Origin: Klebsormidium nitens
Lineage: Eukaryota; Streptophyta; Klebsormidiophyceae; Klebsormidiales; Klebsormidiaceae
Assembly: GCA_000708835.1 (NCBI GenBank)
Contig: DF237222.1
Location: 1 to 64,000, forward strand
Length of the DNA stretch: 64,000 nucleotides
Direction: 5' to 3'
Within the stretch, counting starts at the first letter, position 1. The number at the start of each line of letters is the position of its first letter. The notes beneath the pieces are model-generated. The model had not been told where the DNA came from and searched no databases. It saw only the letters and a list, made by a program, of their open reading frames with translations. Positions 1-11,977 of this stretch are shown here, piece by piece. A program made the translations under genes and the position numbers.

Positions 1-403
1 AACAAACCAAACCTCAACGGCAAAGCTTGTCGCTCGGATCTTCCCTTGTATATTTGCATTAGTGTCCGGTCGAACCACGGACGTCGTTGTAAGTTCGATA
101 CTCTTTTGGCGGCACGAGAAGGCCTGCCATCAGGTCTTTCTGGCAGCACGGCACTGACGACGAGAATTCGAGGATTCTTGTCCAGATACGGCGTGACATA
201 CACCGCCAGTTTTGCAGCTTTCGATTGCAGGACGGGTCCTGGCGCTCCACAGAGCTCCGTCCTTCTTTGCATTCTTTGGTACTGCAGCTTTCGAGACCAC
301 CCGAAATCTGATTGATCCGTACAGCAAACTTCGTTCCCTCACCCGGAGTACTTCAACACCTTCGCCAAGCAAAGCTGACATTCCGCCTCACTAGAACTGC
401 CGA
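1..403. other. no gene recognised
   Basis: I see no exon with a recognisable protein family in this stretch. It could be the end of a neighbouring gene or the 5' flank of the small ORF that follows. Confidence 0.4.
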
Positions 404-586
404 ATGTCTCTGCAGGTTGACAAGAGCATCTTCGAACCCGCCCAGATCACCAAGAAGAGGGAGTTCGTGCGCCGCCTCATCCTGTCCATTGCCCACCATC
501 TGGAGAACGGAACGCTCGTGCGACCGTTCGCGCCCCCAACTTTGAGGCGCCTGGCCGAGCAAGCACGGGAAGAGCTGGTTTCGTGA
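404..586 (+). CDS. hypothetical 60-aa protein (doubtful)
   Basis: This is an uninterrupted reading frame from ATG at 404 to TGA at 584-586, encoding 60 residues. The protein is basic and likely helical, with an REFVRRLILSIAHHLENG stretch followed by a second Arg/Leu-rich helix (LRRLAEQAREEL). There is no signal peptide or membrane segment. I do not recognise the family. Amino-acid composition looks more protein-like than neighbouring shadow frames, which is the only reason to list it. It could be a real small protein, the first exon of a longer gene, or chance. CAG|GTTGAC immediately after codon 4 could also be read as a splice donor. Confidence 0.25.
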   Translation: MSLQVDKSIFEPAQITKKREFVRRLILSIAHHLENGTLVRPFAPPTLRRLAEQAREELVS

Positions 587-814
587 AGTTAAGTCGCTTC
601 TACGAGTTGCACGATGAAGTAATTTTCAATGTTGGCTCTCGTCTAGCAAGTTTCAATAATGTCGGCTTAATCGGGTACTTCAGACTTCAGTCCAGATCAA
701 ACATGTCACAGAACGGGTTGAGACAGGCGCTGACAAGCAAAGTTGAAACACTGTAGCATCCCCGTTGAGCAGAACCGTTCAAGTTGGAACAGGACAGGGC
801 TCGTACTTTTTTGG

Positions 815-1262
815 GACCTTGTTCGGACGATGTGCAGACAAAAAATATGTAAGCTGAAAGCGACCGCGTCTTGTTTGCATCCGGACTCGCCTCGGAATGA
901 GTTGAGACCGTCTCCGGACAGTGCTCGGACATGTTCCGGACATCATGTATGAAGCGCAACATGCCAGATCCATGTCAGACATACATGGGACATGGTTCGG
1001 ACAGCCTACAGACAGCAGCGAATGTCCGGCACATGTCCGAAAAATTCCTATTCGGACATTCTTTTCGTTCCGGCACAGGTCCGACCTTTGTCCGGGATCT
1101 GTCCGAACTCTGTCGGTCCAAGCGGGGCTTTGTCCCGCGTGCTTCGAAACCCTGTCCGATACTTGTCCGTCATCTGTCCGAATCAGTCCGGCCCTGGTCC
1201 GAGCCCTGTCTGACCGTCGGATCCAGCTCGGACCCGATTCGGACAAAGGCTTTCTCACAGTG
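815..1262. repeat. degenerate TGTCCG / CGGACA array with opposed halves
   Basis: About 20 copies of the hexamer TGTCCG or its complement CGGACA, or one-base variants, occur at irregular spacing of roughly 8-25 bp. Up to about 1020 nearly all are in the CGGACA orientation; from about 1024 to 1210 they are mostly TGTCCG, so the two halves could pair imperfectly as a hairpin. All overlapping reading frames are low-complexity and read as by-products of the repeat, not proteins. Confidence 0.7.
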
Positions 1263-4200
1263 AATTTCTTGCTTCTGGTGAAACCTGCGGACGGTTGCAT
1301 TCAGCCTCGTACTAAGCACCACACTCACCAGAAGTGACAAGTGTCATGCGGCTTGGGCTTTCACATTCCGCCCCTCCCTGCCTGCGTCTGGTACATCCCC
1401 GGCACCTCCCAGATCGTCGAAGTTCTATCGGCGGGAAGGTGGATTCGCGAAATGGCTATTATGGGGCTGCACATAGGTCAAACGCCTGCGCTATCTGGCG
1501 ATGACGTTCCGTTTCATTTACTGATGCCGCTTACGTCATCGAAGGAGCGCCGCTGATGGGCTTCCGCTTTTTCGTCGATCTGATGCCGCGTGTATTGACG
1601 AAGGTCAAACGATTGGTCCTCCGTATGGTGATGAGTCCTTCGCCGCGTGCTTATGTTATGTGGGCAAGTCGGCGTTCCTGAGCTTCGTGCGTCGGTTTCA
1701 TTGTTTCCAACAAGAGACCATATTTTATCCTACTGACAATCTTGAAGCATCAATCTGCCTGTATACTTGCTCGATTTGGATGCATATATATGTGCTTTTT
1801 AATCTGTGGTCTGGCCCCATGGTCGTTGCAATCCATGGTCCTCCCAGCTTCGTTTTGTCGACGTACGGGTTGGGTTTCTGCAACCGCTCTCAAGAAGTCG
1901 CATCCAAGGCTTCAGAATTTGGGTTGGTTTGCAGATTTGACTATATAGAAAATCGAAAAACTGATCGTTCGAAGCGGATCATGTTCTGGTTAAGTTGCAC
2001 AGCTACGCGCCTAAGCCTGCGAAGCACAGCGCCTCAGAGTTTAATAAGTTGATTGAGCCCCGCTGTAGGATGGTCCACGAACGTTTCGTGCTGGCTTGTA
2101 AGACGTGCAAGTCTCGGTGATCAAACCATTGGTTTTGACGTGTTCTCATGACTACTCGGTTGTGCATCGCTCTCCACAACCGCAAGCAAGGATACCGAAC
2201 ATATAGGCTCATGCCCGGCGACTATTCGAGAACCTGTAGGGCTTTTTGCGTCAGGAGCTGGGGTGGCTCAAAGTACAGAGCTTTGAGTGGAACCTTACGC
2301 TTATGTGTCAAGGCCCAAAGTCTTACTTAGGACCCATTTTAAGCTCCCGTAGCGATATGTGATACGAGGAGTTGCACGAGCACAACTCTACTTTCTACAG
2401 CTAACATCACAGCTCCTCGTTTCCACTTTCTCCTTCTGCTGACGGCAGCAATGCTGCCCAGGTTGTGTTGGGGCCCCCCGGCCCTGATTGAGCCCCACGA
2501 AGAACGTCCCGGTTCTGAGCCGTGCCCCTTATCAAACTGGAATTGATCATATCGATAAGGACGTTATATACGCATTCCACTCAAACCGACTTCGTTGCTA
2601 GCTGTTACTATCTCTGTCAGATCCCAGGTTTTGGAACCAGTTCAACCCACCAAAAATAGAGAGTTGCCGTTCTTGGAAATTGCCCCTGGAGCATCGCCGA
2701 TTTGCTTCCGCCTGTCCTTCTAATCCCGGTCAGCAGAAGCCTAACAGGATTCAAGACAAGCACGTTCCCTTTGAGAGTATGCAAAGCCCATTACTACTCA
2801 TTAATGATTTCATGCGTACACCCGCGCTCAGCTCTTTCCGAAGCCTGTCGCTTACTGTTTGATTGAAGCGTCATCACGAGGTCATTCCATCTGCCACCCA
2901 AATGAGGCTTTTGACGTCAGCTGCCAACGGATTAATCCGGCCTTGTCGAACCGGATCTGACAAGTCATCCGAGTCACTTCTCGACTTCTCTTCAAGCCTT
3001 TTGTTGTTGAGCTCCAACGTCGGTGCCCGACGTCGGTGACCCTGGCGGTCTTTTCGACCGCCAGCCCATGGCCAGAAGTTGTGGCTTCACACCTCGTCGG
3101 ATCGGTTCTGCAAGAGCCTCGATCATTTGGACAAGAGAGGACGGGCTATCTGCTAATTATATCAAGTGTGTTTCTCAAAGAGTGGTCTAGTCCTAATCTT
3201 CAGCATTCGAAGCTGGTGAAGCTACCATATCATGCACTGGATGCCCGTTCACCGTCCCTGGCCATCTCATGAGCCCGCTTCAGGCTGTCTGCTCATTGGC
3301 CGAAGAGCCGAAGCAGGATACTCCGTCTGCCGTGTTGCAAGGCTCGCTCAACACGATGGCAAATTTCTTCTTAGTATCTCTTTGTATATCATCATTCGCA
3401 GAATACTTAGTGTTGGGTCCTCTCCGCGTCAAAAGGTGCTGAGAGGCAGAGAGGGTGCTGAGGGCAGCTCATGGCGGCCCGGAATGTCGATGTCAAGCCT
3501 TGAAGCTGGACAGTATCTGACCGTCCGTCTTGCGGTGGGCCTCATCGACGGTTTGCAAAGGTCACGTGGCTCACGGGGCTACCTGCGCCAAGCCCTTGTT
3601 ATCCTACACGTGTAGGTACGTCATTGCTCGAGTTGCTGAACAGCCTGAGAAGTGAGAACACTGAACAGCGCGCGGCAGAAGTTCAAGAAGGGCGCCTTCT
3701 GTGAAGAGTGAAGAAGTTCAGCCTTCAGGCTTCAGGACCAGCAGTCAAAACAGGGAAAGAAGGCAAACCCTGGGTCTTCACCGCCTAGCATTTGTCGCTG
3801 TGCGTGTAAACATAAGCGGCACGTCCCTTTCGCTTTGTTTGTAGATAAGCTGAAAGATCTGTGACAGCGCGGACGTCATTGAAGCAAAGAAGTCGAGAGG
3901 ATCAAGCATTGGAGAGGGCCACAAGCAAAACAAGCCGGTTTTGTGGAAAGCCGAGTGATGCCCAGATGGCTCTGAATGTGGTTCATACGAACACCTGCCA
4001 AGGTGGAAGTGTGAAGAGCGCATTGCACGCACCGGCAACGTCCAGCCTTATCAGCACAAGGTAATTTTTGAAGAATAAGAAAGCGTCCTAGCTGGGGGGC
4101 CCTAGACTGCGTCAGGCAACATTGGCACTTTAGATCAGGCCTCGGCATTTGCAGTTTTAGCATTTTCAGTGCCCTTGAACAAACCAGAAAGATTACCAGA

Positions 4201-4273
4201 CTGACTCTTTTAATGACGACTTGGAGCCCTCATCAACTTTTACCTCGGACTTGCTCTAATCGTCAAAAAGGCA
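1263..4273. other. intergenic stretch without recognisable gene
   Basis: No exon with a recognisable family or a consistent splice pattern was found. A 127-codon frame at 3232-3615 has no family resemblance and was not accepted. The last few hundred bases probably hold the promoter and 5' leader of the LysM gene. A TGACGTCA palindrome lies at 2912-2919. Confidence 0.5.
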
Positions 4274-6603
4274 ATGGAGAAGCAGGCTGAACAATTGTAA
4301 GCAATTCACCCAGAGGAACAGCATTAAAAAATTAAACTCCAACCTTTTCAAAGTGACGTGAAGAGGAAACAAGTGTTGTCCTGCACAGTTCGTTGTCAAG
4401 ACGATTGGAATAGGGTTTTCTCATTGACCATGTTTTCCAGCTAAATATAGGTATCCGACATCTGTAGTGCGCTGACCGCTCAACTCTTCTGGTTTTTCAG
4501 GAGCGAGTTTCTGAGAGGATCTGCATTGACCTCCTTCTCCAGAGCTCCTGATCTTTCCAGCAAGGTGAGGGTCTGCTTTTGCATCATACACTTGGTAAGA
4601 AGGGAAATACTTCCTGTGCACTTCCGCAAGCAGGTACAGAGTTCACAAACAATGCTGAGATGCTGCCAGCATCCTGACATGTTTTTTCAATTGCCAGTGT
4701 AAATGTTCTGGCAGCAGATTTTAATCACGTGAAGCCTGCTGCTTGCTGCTCCGTTTTCTGAAGTCCTCCCGTCCTGTGCAGTCAACAATCCCCGCTGGAA
4801 AGGTCCTTGCCAGGGCCTCTGCCCCCAAGGAAACTTACTACACGGTGCAGAAAGGAGACAGCCTGTATCGGATTGCCAAGCAGCACGATGTCAAGCTCTC
4901 TTCCCTTGCCAATGCAAACTCCATCAGAATTGCACGGAGAGTGCCAATTCTGCCAGGACAGCAGCTCAAGATACCAGGAGTAAAGGATCGAGCCAGCCTC
5001 AATGAGCAGGAAAGGCAGCGGATGGCAGCAAAGTTGAAGAGGATTGCAGAGACAGGACACCTCTCAAGCACTAAAGAGCAGCTGCGTGCAAGCCTGGTCC
5101 CAAGGGTCCCTGCGCAGAAGGCAAATGAGGTAAGTCGAGCAATTATCATCTGGTTTGTCGCATGTAACGAAACTTCAGCCAAGTCCATGTTATCTCTATC
5201 TACCACAAACAACAATCTGTGATGATCGTAGTGATAATTGTGGTGCCTTAGAACACTCGGTCATCAGATGTGTCGTACAGTGTCAAGGTTTTTCATACCC
5301 TGTCGAGCAGATTTTTCTTCCAAGACACTGTTAACTTGGTTGAACGAACTCAGGTTGTGATGACCCAGAAAGCTTGGGGAGAGAGCGGTTCCTGAAATGA
5401 TAAGGATGATAAAGAGCGTCAGAAGTGTGACATTGTTGCGCTCATTCTAACATTCTCTGCATAACCTAGGACATGTTCCTAAACTATTCGCTTGTGCAAA
5501 TTGCAGGTCAGCCGGCGCTCGAACGTGGTGGCCTCGGTGGCCGTCGACAGTCGCCCCGCCCCCTCGTCCAGCACCCAGGCCCTGGGCGGCTTCTCCCTGT
5601 GGCAGCCGGCAGGCGTGCTCCTCCTCCTGAGTGCCGCCTTCTTCTACATAACCCGGCCCAAGCAGACGGCCGCGTACGTTGATCCTAGCGTCAGAAAGGC
5701 GCAGGCGGTAGAAAGAAGCAAACTGAACCTGAAGCCCGCCGATCTTCCAACCCCACTCCTGCCGCCTACCCCGCCTAAGCCCAGCGTCATCAGAGTTGAG
5801 GCGTCTGCAGAGGGCGCCTCCACCGAACCAGGGACTCTCCGTTACAGCCGTGTTGGAAGCGCTCTGTTTGCTGTCGGGTCGCCTCGCGTCCTGGAAACCA
5901 TGCTGAGCTCCAGAGGACAGGAAGTAGAGGCGCGGGCGAGCATTGCGCCCCCCCAGGTAGGCAGATTTTACTTGCACGTGTCATCTCCATCCTACATTTT
6001 ACCGGAGAGTCCCAGGCTTTAATCCACTGAAACAACCTGAGCCGTTTTCCCCCAGAGAAACGTTGAGAGTTCTGCTCATTTTGTTGATGTAAGCACTGCA
6101 TGGCTGTTGCTGAGGGCAGCAGTCTGCTCGACTTTGGCGTACATGACAAACGCCTTGATTCAATGCTAGACAGCTATTACCCCGTCGATAAGCCGGAGGC
6201 TTACCTGAGTCTTCATTTCACAGATGCATTGTTGCATGAGACTGGCTCTGATGAGTTCGCCGCTGCCATTTTGCCCAGCTTGGTCGCCATTTTCGGCGCT
6301 GGTAAACGTCCTATTTGCCCTCTGCTGGCCGCCGTCTGCCTCTACATCCTGGGCAAACCGCTATTTGAATCCCGGACCAGTTGATATATCGGTGATTTTG
6401 CTCGTCTCTTGCAGTACGAAGCCGAGAAGGCGGAAGCTCGGAAGGTGCTGGAGGAGCGGCTGGCGGCGGCACGGGCTGCGGTGTCGGAAGGGCAGCGGCG
6501 GGCGGAGCTGGCCCGGGAGCGAGCGCAGCAAGCGGAGGAGGCCAAGGAGGCGGTGTGGGGCACGGTCGAGCGCATCCGGGAGCTGAGCAGCATCAACGAG
6601 TGA
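4274..6603 (+). CDS. LysM domain, single membrane segment and coiled-coil protein
   Basis: Proposed exons: 4274-4296, 4501-4564, 4782-5129, 5507-5956 and 6415-6603, with all phases closing to give 357 aa. A single LysM domain lies at about residues 48-95 (YYTVQKGDSLYRIAKQHDV..., then LPGQQLKIPG). LysM domains bind N-acetylglucosamine-containing glycans such as peptidoglycan or chitin. After a basic linker there is one hydrophobic segment at about 176-194 (WQPAGVLLLLSAAFFYI), then a Pro-rich stretch. The last exon (residues 296-357) is an Ala/Glu/Arg-rich coiled coil. The topology suggests a membrane-anchored protein with LysM and coiled coil on opposite sides; whether the membrane is plasma membrane or plastid cannot be told. 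Exons 3-5 are firm. The first two small exons rest on phase and splice consensus only. An alternative start is ATG 4743, in frame with exon 3. Confidence 0.85.
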
Positions 6604-9600
6604 GCGGCCGATTGTTCTCTCTTTTGTCAGAAATTGAGGCTTGTCCTTGCCGGAAGGGCGTTCGATATGCGAACGCCCACGTTAATCTGTCAAAAAAATT
6701 GAGGGTTCAATCATGGTGCAATGTCAACTGGTGACCAAGCGGCACCGCCAGTGGTTAGCCAGGTTTCTCCGTTGGGTTTTGGAAGGCTCAAGGAAGTTCT
6801 GAAGACTTTGCAAGAGGAGTTCTTGGGGCCAGCGATCATGATAGAAAGCTCCAGTCGATTGGGATAAATGGGAGCATGAGAAGGTAGCTTATCTCCGGTT
6901 ACATCCTCCAAAAAGGCAGGATGTCGAGAAGAGCGACGCTAAAAAAAGCTATGATGCTGTGCAGAATTGAAAGGATGGAAAGCAAGAGCTCTTGGGGTTG
7001 CATCTGGTGGGAAGCGGGATCCCAGCATTAGATAGACAAGTTCCTATTATGATGGAGTTCGTAGCAGAAAGTGCGGGCCCTCGCAATGCAAACTGGGCTT
7101 GATTGGCTATTCTTTGTGCAGATCGTCAGATGTTCCTAAAGAGCCAAGCTAGTCATGTAAATACTCCAACTTTAGGTAAACCAACGATCCAGCTCGGGGT
7201 TTTTTGACATTGAGGGGGACTCGCAGTGGGAATACCGACGCCGTCTGGTCCTCTGATTGCCACTAGGCAGTATCTACATCTTCGCTTTCTTCCCGTTCGT
7301 ACCACACTTTCCTGCTGCAAGTTTTGTTTGCTTCAGCATGCTCTTAGACTGTTTCATCCTGGCTTTCAGGTCTTCAATGTTTCCGGCTTTGTTTGGATGC
7401 AGGGAGGTTCTACGAGTCGCAGAGCAAGCTCTGGCGGAGGTCAACTTCCAAAAGGAACTAGCATCGACTCGCAACCAGAGACGGTGATCCTTGACCAGCA
7501 AAGTGTGTGCTTCTGAAGCAAGGTCGCTATAGCAGAAGCCGTTGTGTATCTTCAAGTATCAACGTTATGTGTCCCGTTGCTTTTAATTTGCTCTGTGGTA
7601 AGACCTTGTATAACGTAGTTATGATGGCAAGTAAGAAGGCTGTGCTCGAGAGGTATTGGTCTAGCGAGGCGGTCGATGCTTGTTACCCCATAAGATGGTA
7701 CAATTGCAGTCTAGTACCTTCCTAAGTACAAGAGATGCAATGGAAAGCCGCTGCATACACTTTTTGGTTGCAGCAGCATAAAACAAAGCAGCAAACGTTA
7801 AGGGATGCAACACTAATAACATGTCGCCCACACGTTTGACTACTTGTAACCAAGTGAAGGGGTGGTTCAAAATTCTGAGTGATCGCGGTTGACTACAAAG
7901 TCATTGAAGCACACGTACAGTGACCACTTCCCGCAAACTTTTCTAAGTATCATCCGGGCCGAGCATGGGCTCAAATCAAATAACGGTCATGCTATACATT
8001 GTTGCATCATTCTTATCATGCAGGATGCGTCCCGGGTATGGCTAGGCTCGCGTTTATGCTTTCTGAACTAGGCCATGCACCTAGGGCGACGGCCGTTTCT
8101 AAATATTGCATCTCATCATTGCGTGGCTGTATAATATTGAGCAATCGACGGTACCCAACAACAGTGTACCGTGGTTCATATGGTAGATTTACCATGCTTG
8201 ACTCGTATGCAGTCGTTGCTACGTGCAATTAATCCTGGCCGCGGTGCTGCATTTAATTCATCCATAAACTTGATCTTGCGAATTTTTGAGCATGACTAAG
8301 CATTACGCAGGAACCGCACGAAGCGGAGAATATTGTGTGCATGGCCGCACAGGATTGTTGTCACGCTTGCAGCTATACATAAACCGACTTAATCTAAGTC
8401 TGGGATGGACCCGTGACTGCTGCCTAAAAAGCTTTGCACATTTAGTATTGCATGGGTTGATGGGTGCAATAACGTTGTATATGGAACAGGTTGAAGCCTG
8501 CATGGGCCGGCCGCCCCCAATGATGCATCATGATGGAATGCAAGCAAATAATGCGTTGATGGAATAGTTGAGCCAGATGATTGGAAAAGCAATGGGGAAT
8601 GGTTAGCTTCGAACGTCGTCTTCTTGTCTTCTTAGGTTCTACGCGGTGTAACCAGTGTAAGAGGGAGGCCGAAAGCCGAACAGAGTCCAGAGAGGTCAAG
8701 GAAATGCCCCATGCATGCAACGCCTTACAATTGCTTTGTCTTGGCGTTTTGCTTTAAAATCTCTATAAGAAGATAAGTACAACGATATGTTGCATCAGCC
8801 AGGACCAAAATGAGGAGAATGTGTTTCCAGTTAATTTGGAGTACGAGCCGCGGGCATCGATTTAGGGGGGTTCCCAACATACATAACGTACATATATAAC
8901 GTAGGCCGCAGAGTTCCCGTCGCGGTGCCAACCGTTGGAGGGTCGAGTCGTACCTCCAGTGCTCGCCGGTTTCGGCGCAAGGTTAGATTTGAAGTCGCGC
9001 AACCTCAATCAACGGCCCGTGACTCCGGCGAAAAATCGAATTGCGCAGAATCTTTCGATAGACTCGCGCAACCATTTCGGACCAGGCCTTGTGCTGAGGG
9101 CGCTGGTCGCTATGCGCGTGCGCACGCGCATGCGTTGCCCCGACTTCCACTGAGATCTGCTTTGCAGCATGTTGTCATCAGAAGAAAGGCTGTCTACATC
9201 CTGTCCGGACGGTATTAGTCGATTGTTGGACATGTAAAACACCTCAATGTAGGACACGCGTTGGGTATCCGCAGCAAAGTTTAGCACCAGGTGTTCAATT
9301 CAGCTCCAATGTAGACGTACATGACAAATCCTGGAGTGCTTGAAAGTACTAGGCTCTGACGAATACTGCGGCAATCGCGAAATCCTGACGCTCCCTATGT
9401 TGTGAGCCACATTAGCTCAATGACTGATCAGCAGAACTCAAACTCACATCGAATCTAGGATTCCACTAGTGTAAAGTTCTCAGTGTGCGTCCCTACGTAC
9501 CTAGGACACACCGTAATCCTCTCACCAATCAGAAAGCCTGAATCGCGTCATCACCTTCTATCACATGCTGGTGTGGCGGGCAGAAACAATGCCCGAAAGC

Positions 9601-10007
9601 CAAGGGTGGATTGTGGGCATTACATGCCCTCCTAGCTCAGTGGAAACAACAAAAACGTACGCGTGCTCGCTCAAACCTCAGGGCCAAGAAGAAGCACCTA
9701 AGAATTGGTGAAGTCGAATCAGAGCGCGCTGCATGCACTGGACTTTTGAGCTTGTCAACGGTCGAAGCTTGCAATTGAGGACTCGGCAGATGAGAATGTG
9801 ACTCGGAGTCTCAGGAGTAGACGCCCTTAGGAGCAGTGCTTTGATCAGACAAGTCGTATTGAAGGCCTCGCTTTGGAGACATATACGAGGAGGTTCCTTT
9901 TGTTTCCAACGCCAATACTCGAAGCTTGCTCCTACTACACACAGCCCTCCAACTTTTATCAAGTCAAGGCCAGGCCTCGCCTCCTCTTCCAGCAGAGCAA
10001 GAGCAAA
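6604..10007. other. intergenic stretch without recognisable gene
   Basis: I find no exon with family resemblance in 3.4 kb on either strand. Frames around 7226-7516 and 8925-9218 are open for 70-97 codons but have no recognisable domain and no supporting splice partners. The sequence at 9627-9640 (CCTAGCTCAGTGG) superficially resembles a tRNA D-arm, but no cloverleaf follows. The end of this stretch should contain the dirigent gene promoter. Confidence 0.5.
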
Positions 10008-11977
10008 ATGGCTACCGGCGCGCTGATTGTCAAGGTGAGTTTGGAAAGGTGTTGCAGTGCTTGACTATACAGCACAGAGGCCTCGATCGATGAGCAGTCT
10101 AACAGCATCAATCTCACGTACAGAGTGCGATGTCATGGGCACAAGGTTGTTGATGGTGTCTCGAAATGCTGTTCGCTATGTATAGCTAAGCTTTGTGTGC
10201 TGGTGCAGTTTCGTTATTGTTAGTAGTGATTATTTGTTTCTAAGGTTCAGTCCAGTCGTCGAGGCAGTGTGTATTTGCAGGGTGAACCTGCCCTTGTTGC
10301 TTTTGATTGCTGTTCGCGATACATATTGCTAATTTTTGTGTGATTGTGCAGTTCGTGCTGCTGATGTCAGCCGTGGTGGGTGGCGTGCGCGCGCAGCCGG
10401 GCCTGAACCGGCCTATTGTGCCCCCTAGGCCCCTGCAGTACGTGCCGTTTACTCTCCAGCTGGTGCTGACGCAGACGCCCCTGACCACCAACCTTGCCAG
10501 CCTGACCTTCGGAAGCAGCTTCACATTCAAGTGAGCAGAGCGTGATCATATTGGTTTCAATTGCACGCTCCTTCGCGATCTAGGCAAAGTCTGCTGTGCT
10601 ACTGCTTCAAACTTTGCAACGGCGTTGCAAGAAAATGTTGACTCAATTGAACGAGGCATCGCGGTTGGAATGCGAGTCTGACAGCCAGATAGGCACGTGA
10701 TGATTGGTCAGCTCGCTTTTCGTAGTTGACAAGCTGGGCTTCCCGAGTTTGGCTCTTCTCAGTACTACTGCAAATGAAATTACACCAGCAAGAAATCATG
10801 AATGCGAACCCTGAGTGCCATTTTGACACGAGTTCCTTGCAAACTCAATCTTACACAACTTTATACTCCAGAGTCTCTGAAGATAATCCTGATGTCTCTG
10901 TTACGAAATCTTCTCTGCGAGTGGACTTCTTACAAGCTAAGCTTTTGTTCTCTTGAAACATGCCTCTCTTTCCGTTCGCTCACTGGTGACTACCCTGTGA
11001 CCCTTGATTTCGACCATTCTCCTTCTGACGTGCAGTGATATCATCACGAGCACTGCCAACAGTACGCAGCCGCTGGCCGGCCGCTTGGCAGGCTCTGCCT
11101 TTTTCACTCAGGGGCTCGACCTGACCGCTAACCCTCCCGCGGCCGTCATTCAGATCGTGGCGACTGTCATCTCCGCTGCGAACCCCGCGGACAGCTTCGC
11201 TTTCATAGTGAGTCAACCTGATCTTGCCACTTGAAACTTTCTCTTCCACATGCCAGCAGCCCAGATGATACGATCGCAGGCAGTGAAAAGGACTATAAGA
11301 AGGACACGTGCCAGCTGTACTATCGTGACGAGGACGCACGCCAGCTGTCACAATCGTGGCAACGTTAACGCCCCAATCGTCAAGTGTAACCGTTATACCC
11401 CCAACATTCAGGTTGAAGAAGTCTCTTTGCTTACGTCTGTGAGCTTGGACGGAACGCCTTGTCATGCAAATTCTGTATCTTCAGTTCAAAAGCCATCAGA
11501 AACTCTTGAAAACCTGATTGGCTTTGGATCGTCCTTTACGCAGCATAAGAACATAACACAGAGCGGCTCCGTCTTCCGGGCGCCTTCATCGGTTCCTACG
11601 CTGGCCGAAACAGAGTGGAGTCCTTAAGCCTCCAACCGATGAGATTCTGTGTCCTACTCCAGGACAAGCGAAATTGCTCTTGCGAACTTCTTCCTTGGTT
11701 GTTGTGACATCGTGAAAGTTTTCCCGGCCTCTTCTGACCCGTTGTACGGTCCTCTTCATGAGATAACGCTCGATATCTCTCCCTTCAGGGCCCCTCCAAC
11801 AGCTTGACCAACGTCACGACGGATGTCGCCGTTGTCGGGGGCACCGGCATCTTTTCCGGCGCCACGGGTGCTGGCAGAATCAGAGTCACCCAATTCATCC
11901 CCACCGATACCACCCTGCTTCGTCTCAACTTCTCTTTCTTTGCACTGGCGACCCCACTCCCAGTGCCGGCGCCCTAA
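10008..11977 (+). CDS. secreted dirigent-like protein
   Basis: Exons: 10008-10034, 10352-10530, 11036-11207 and 11789-11977, giving 188 aa, the usual length for dirigent proteins. Exons 1 and 2 together encode a signal peptide (residues 1-23, hydrophobic FVLLMSAVVGGVRA, cleavage likely before QPG), so the protein should be secreted to the wall or apoplast. The dirigent signature VVGGTGIFSGATGAG lies at 141-155 and is followed by a strand-like IRVTQF, as in the dirigent / allene oxide cyclase beta-barrel. Two potential N-glycosylation sites (NST, NVT) occur. In land plants dirigent proteins steer stereoselective phenoxy-radical coupling or pterocarpan formation; substrate here is unknown. The N-terminal half is diverged, so catalytic residues cannot be assigned by eye. 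Introns are phase 0, 2 and 0 with GTGAGT/GTGAGC donors. Intron 1 holds a duplicated acceptor edge. Confidence 0.85.
10160..10375 (+). repeat. duplicated acceptor edge in dirigent intron 1
   Basis: The segment reading TGCTGTTCGC...TTTGTGTG...GTGCAG|TTCG ahead of exon 2 (acceptor AG at 10350-10351) is also present about 143 bp upstream, with a pseudo-acceptor AG at 10207-10208. The copies are diverged but alignable over about 55 bp, spanning the polypyrimidine/acceptor region and the first bases of the exon. Confidence 0.7.

Noticed and set aside
3232-3615. 127-codon open frame, plus strand
   Set aside because: No family resemblance, no splice partners and ordinary composition.
9620-9690. tRNA-like CCTAGCTCAGTGG segment
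   Set aside because: No anticodon stem, T-arm or acceptor pairing can be drawn around it.
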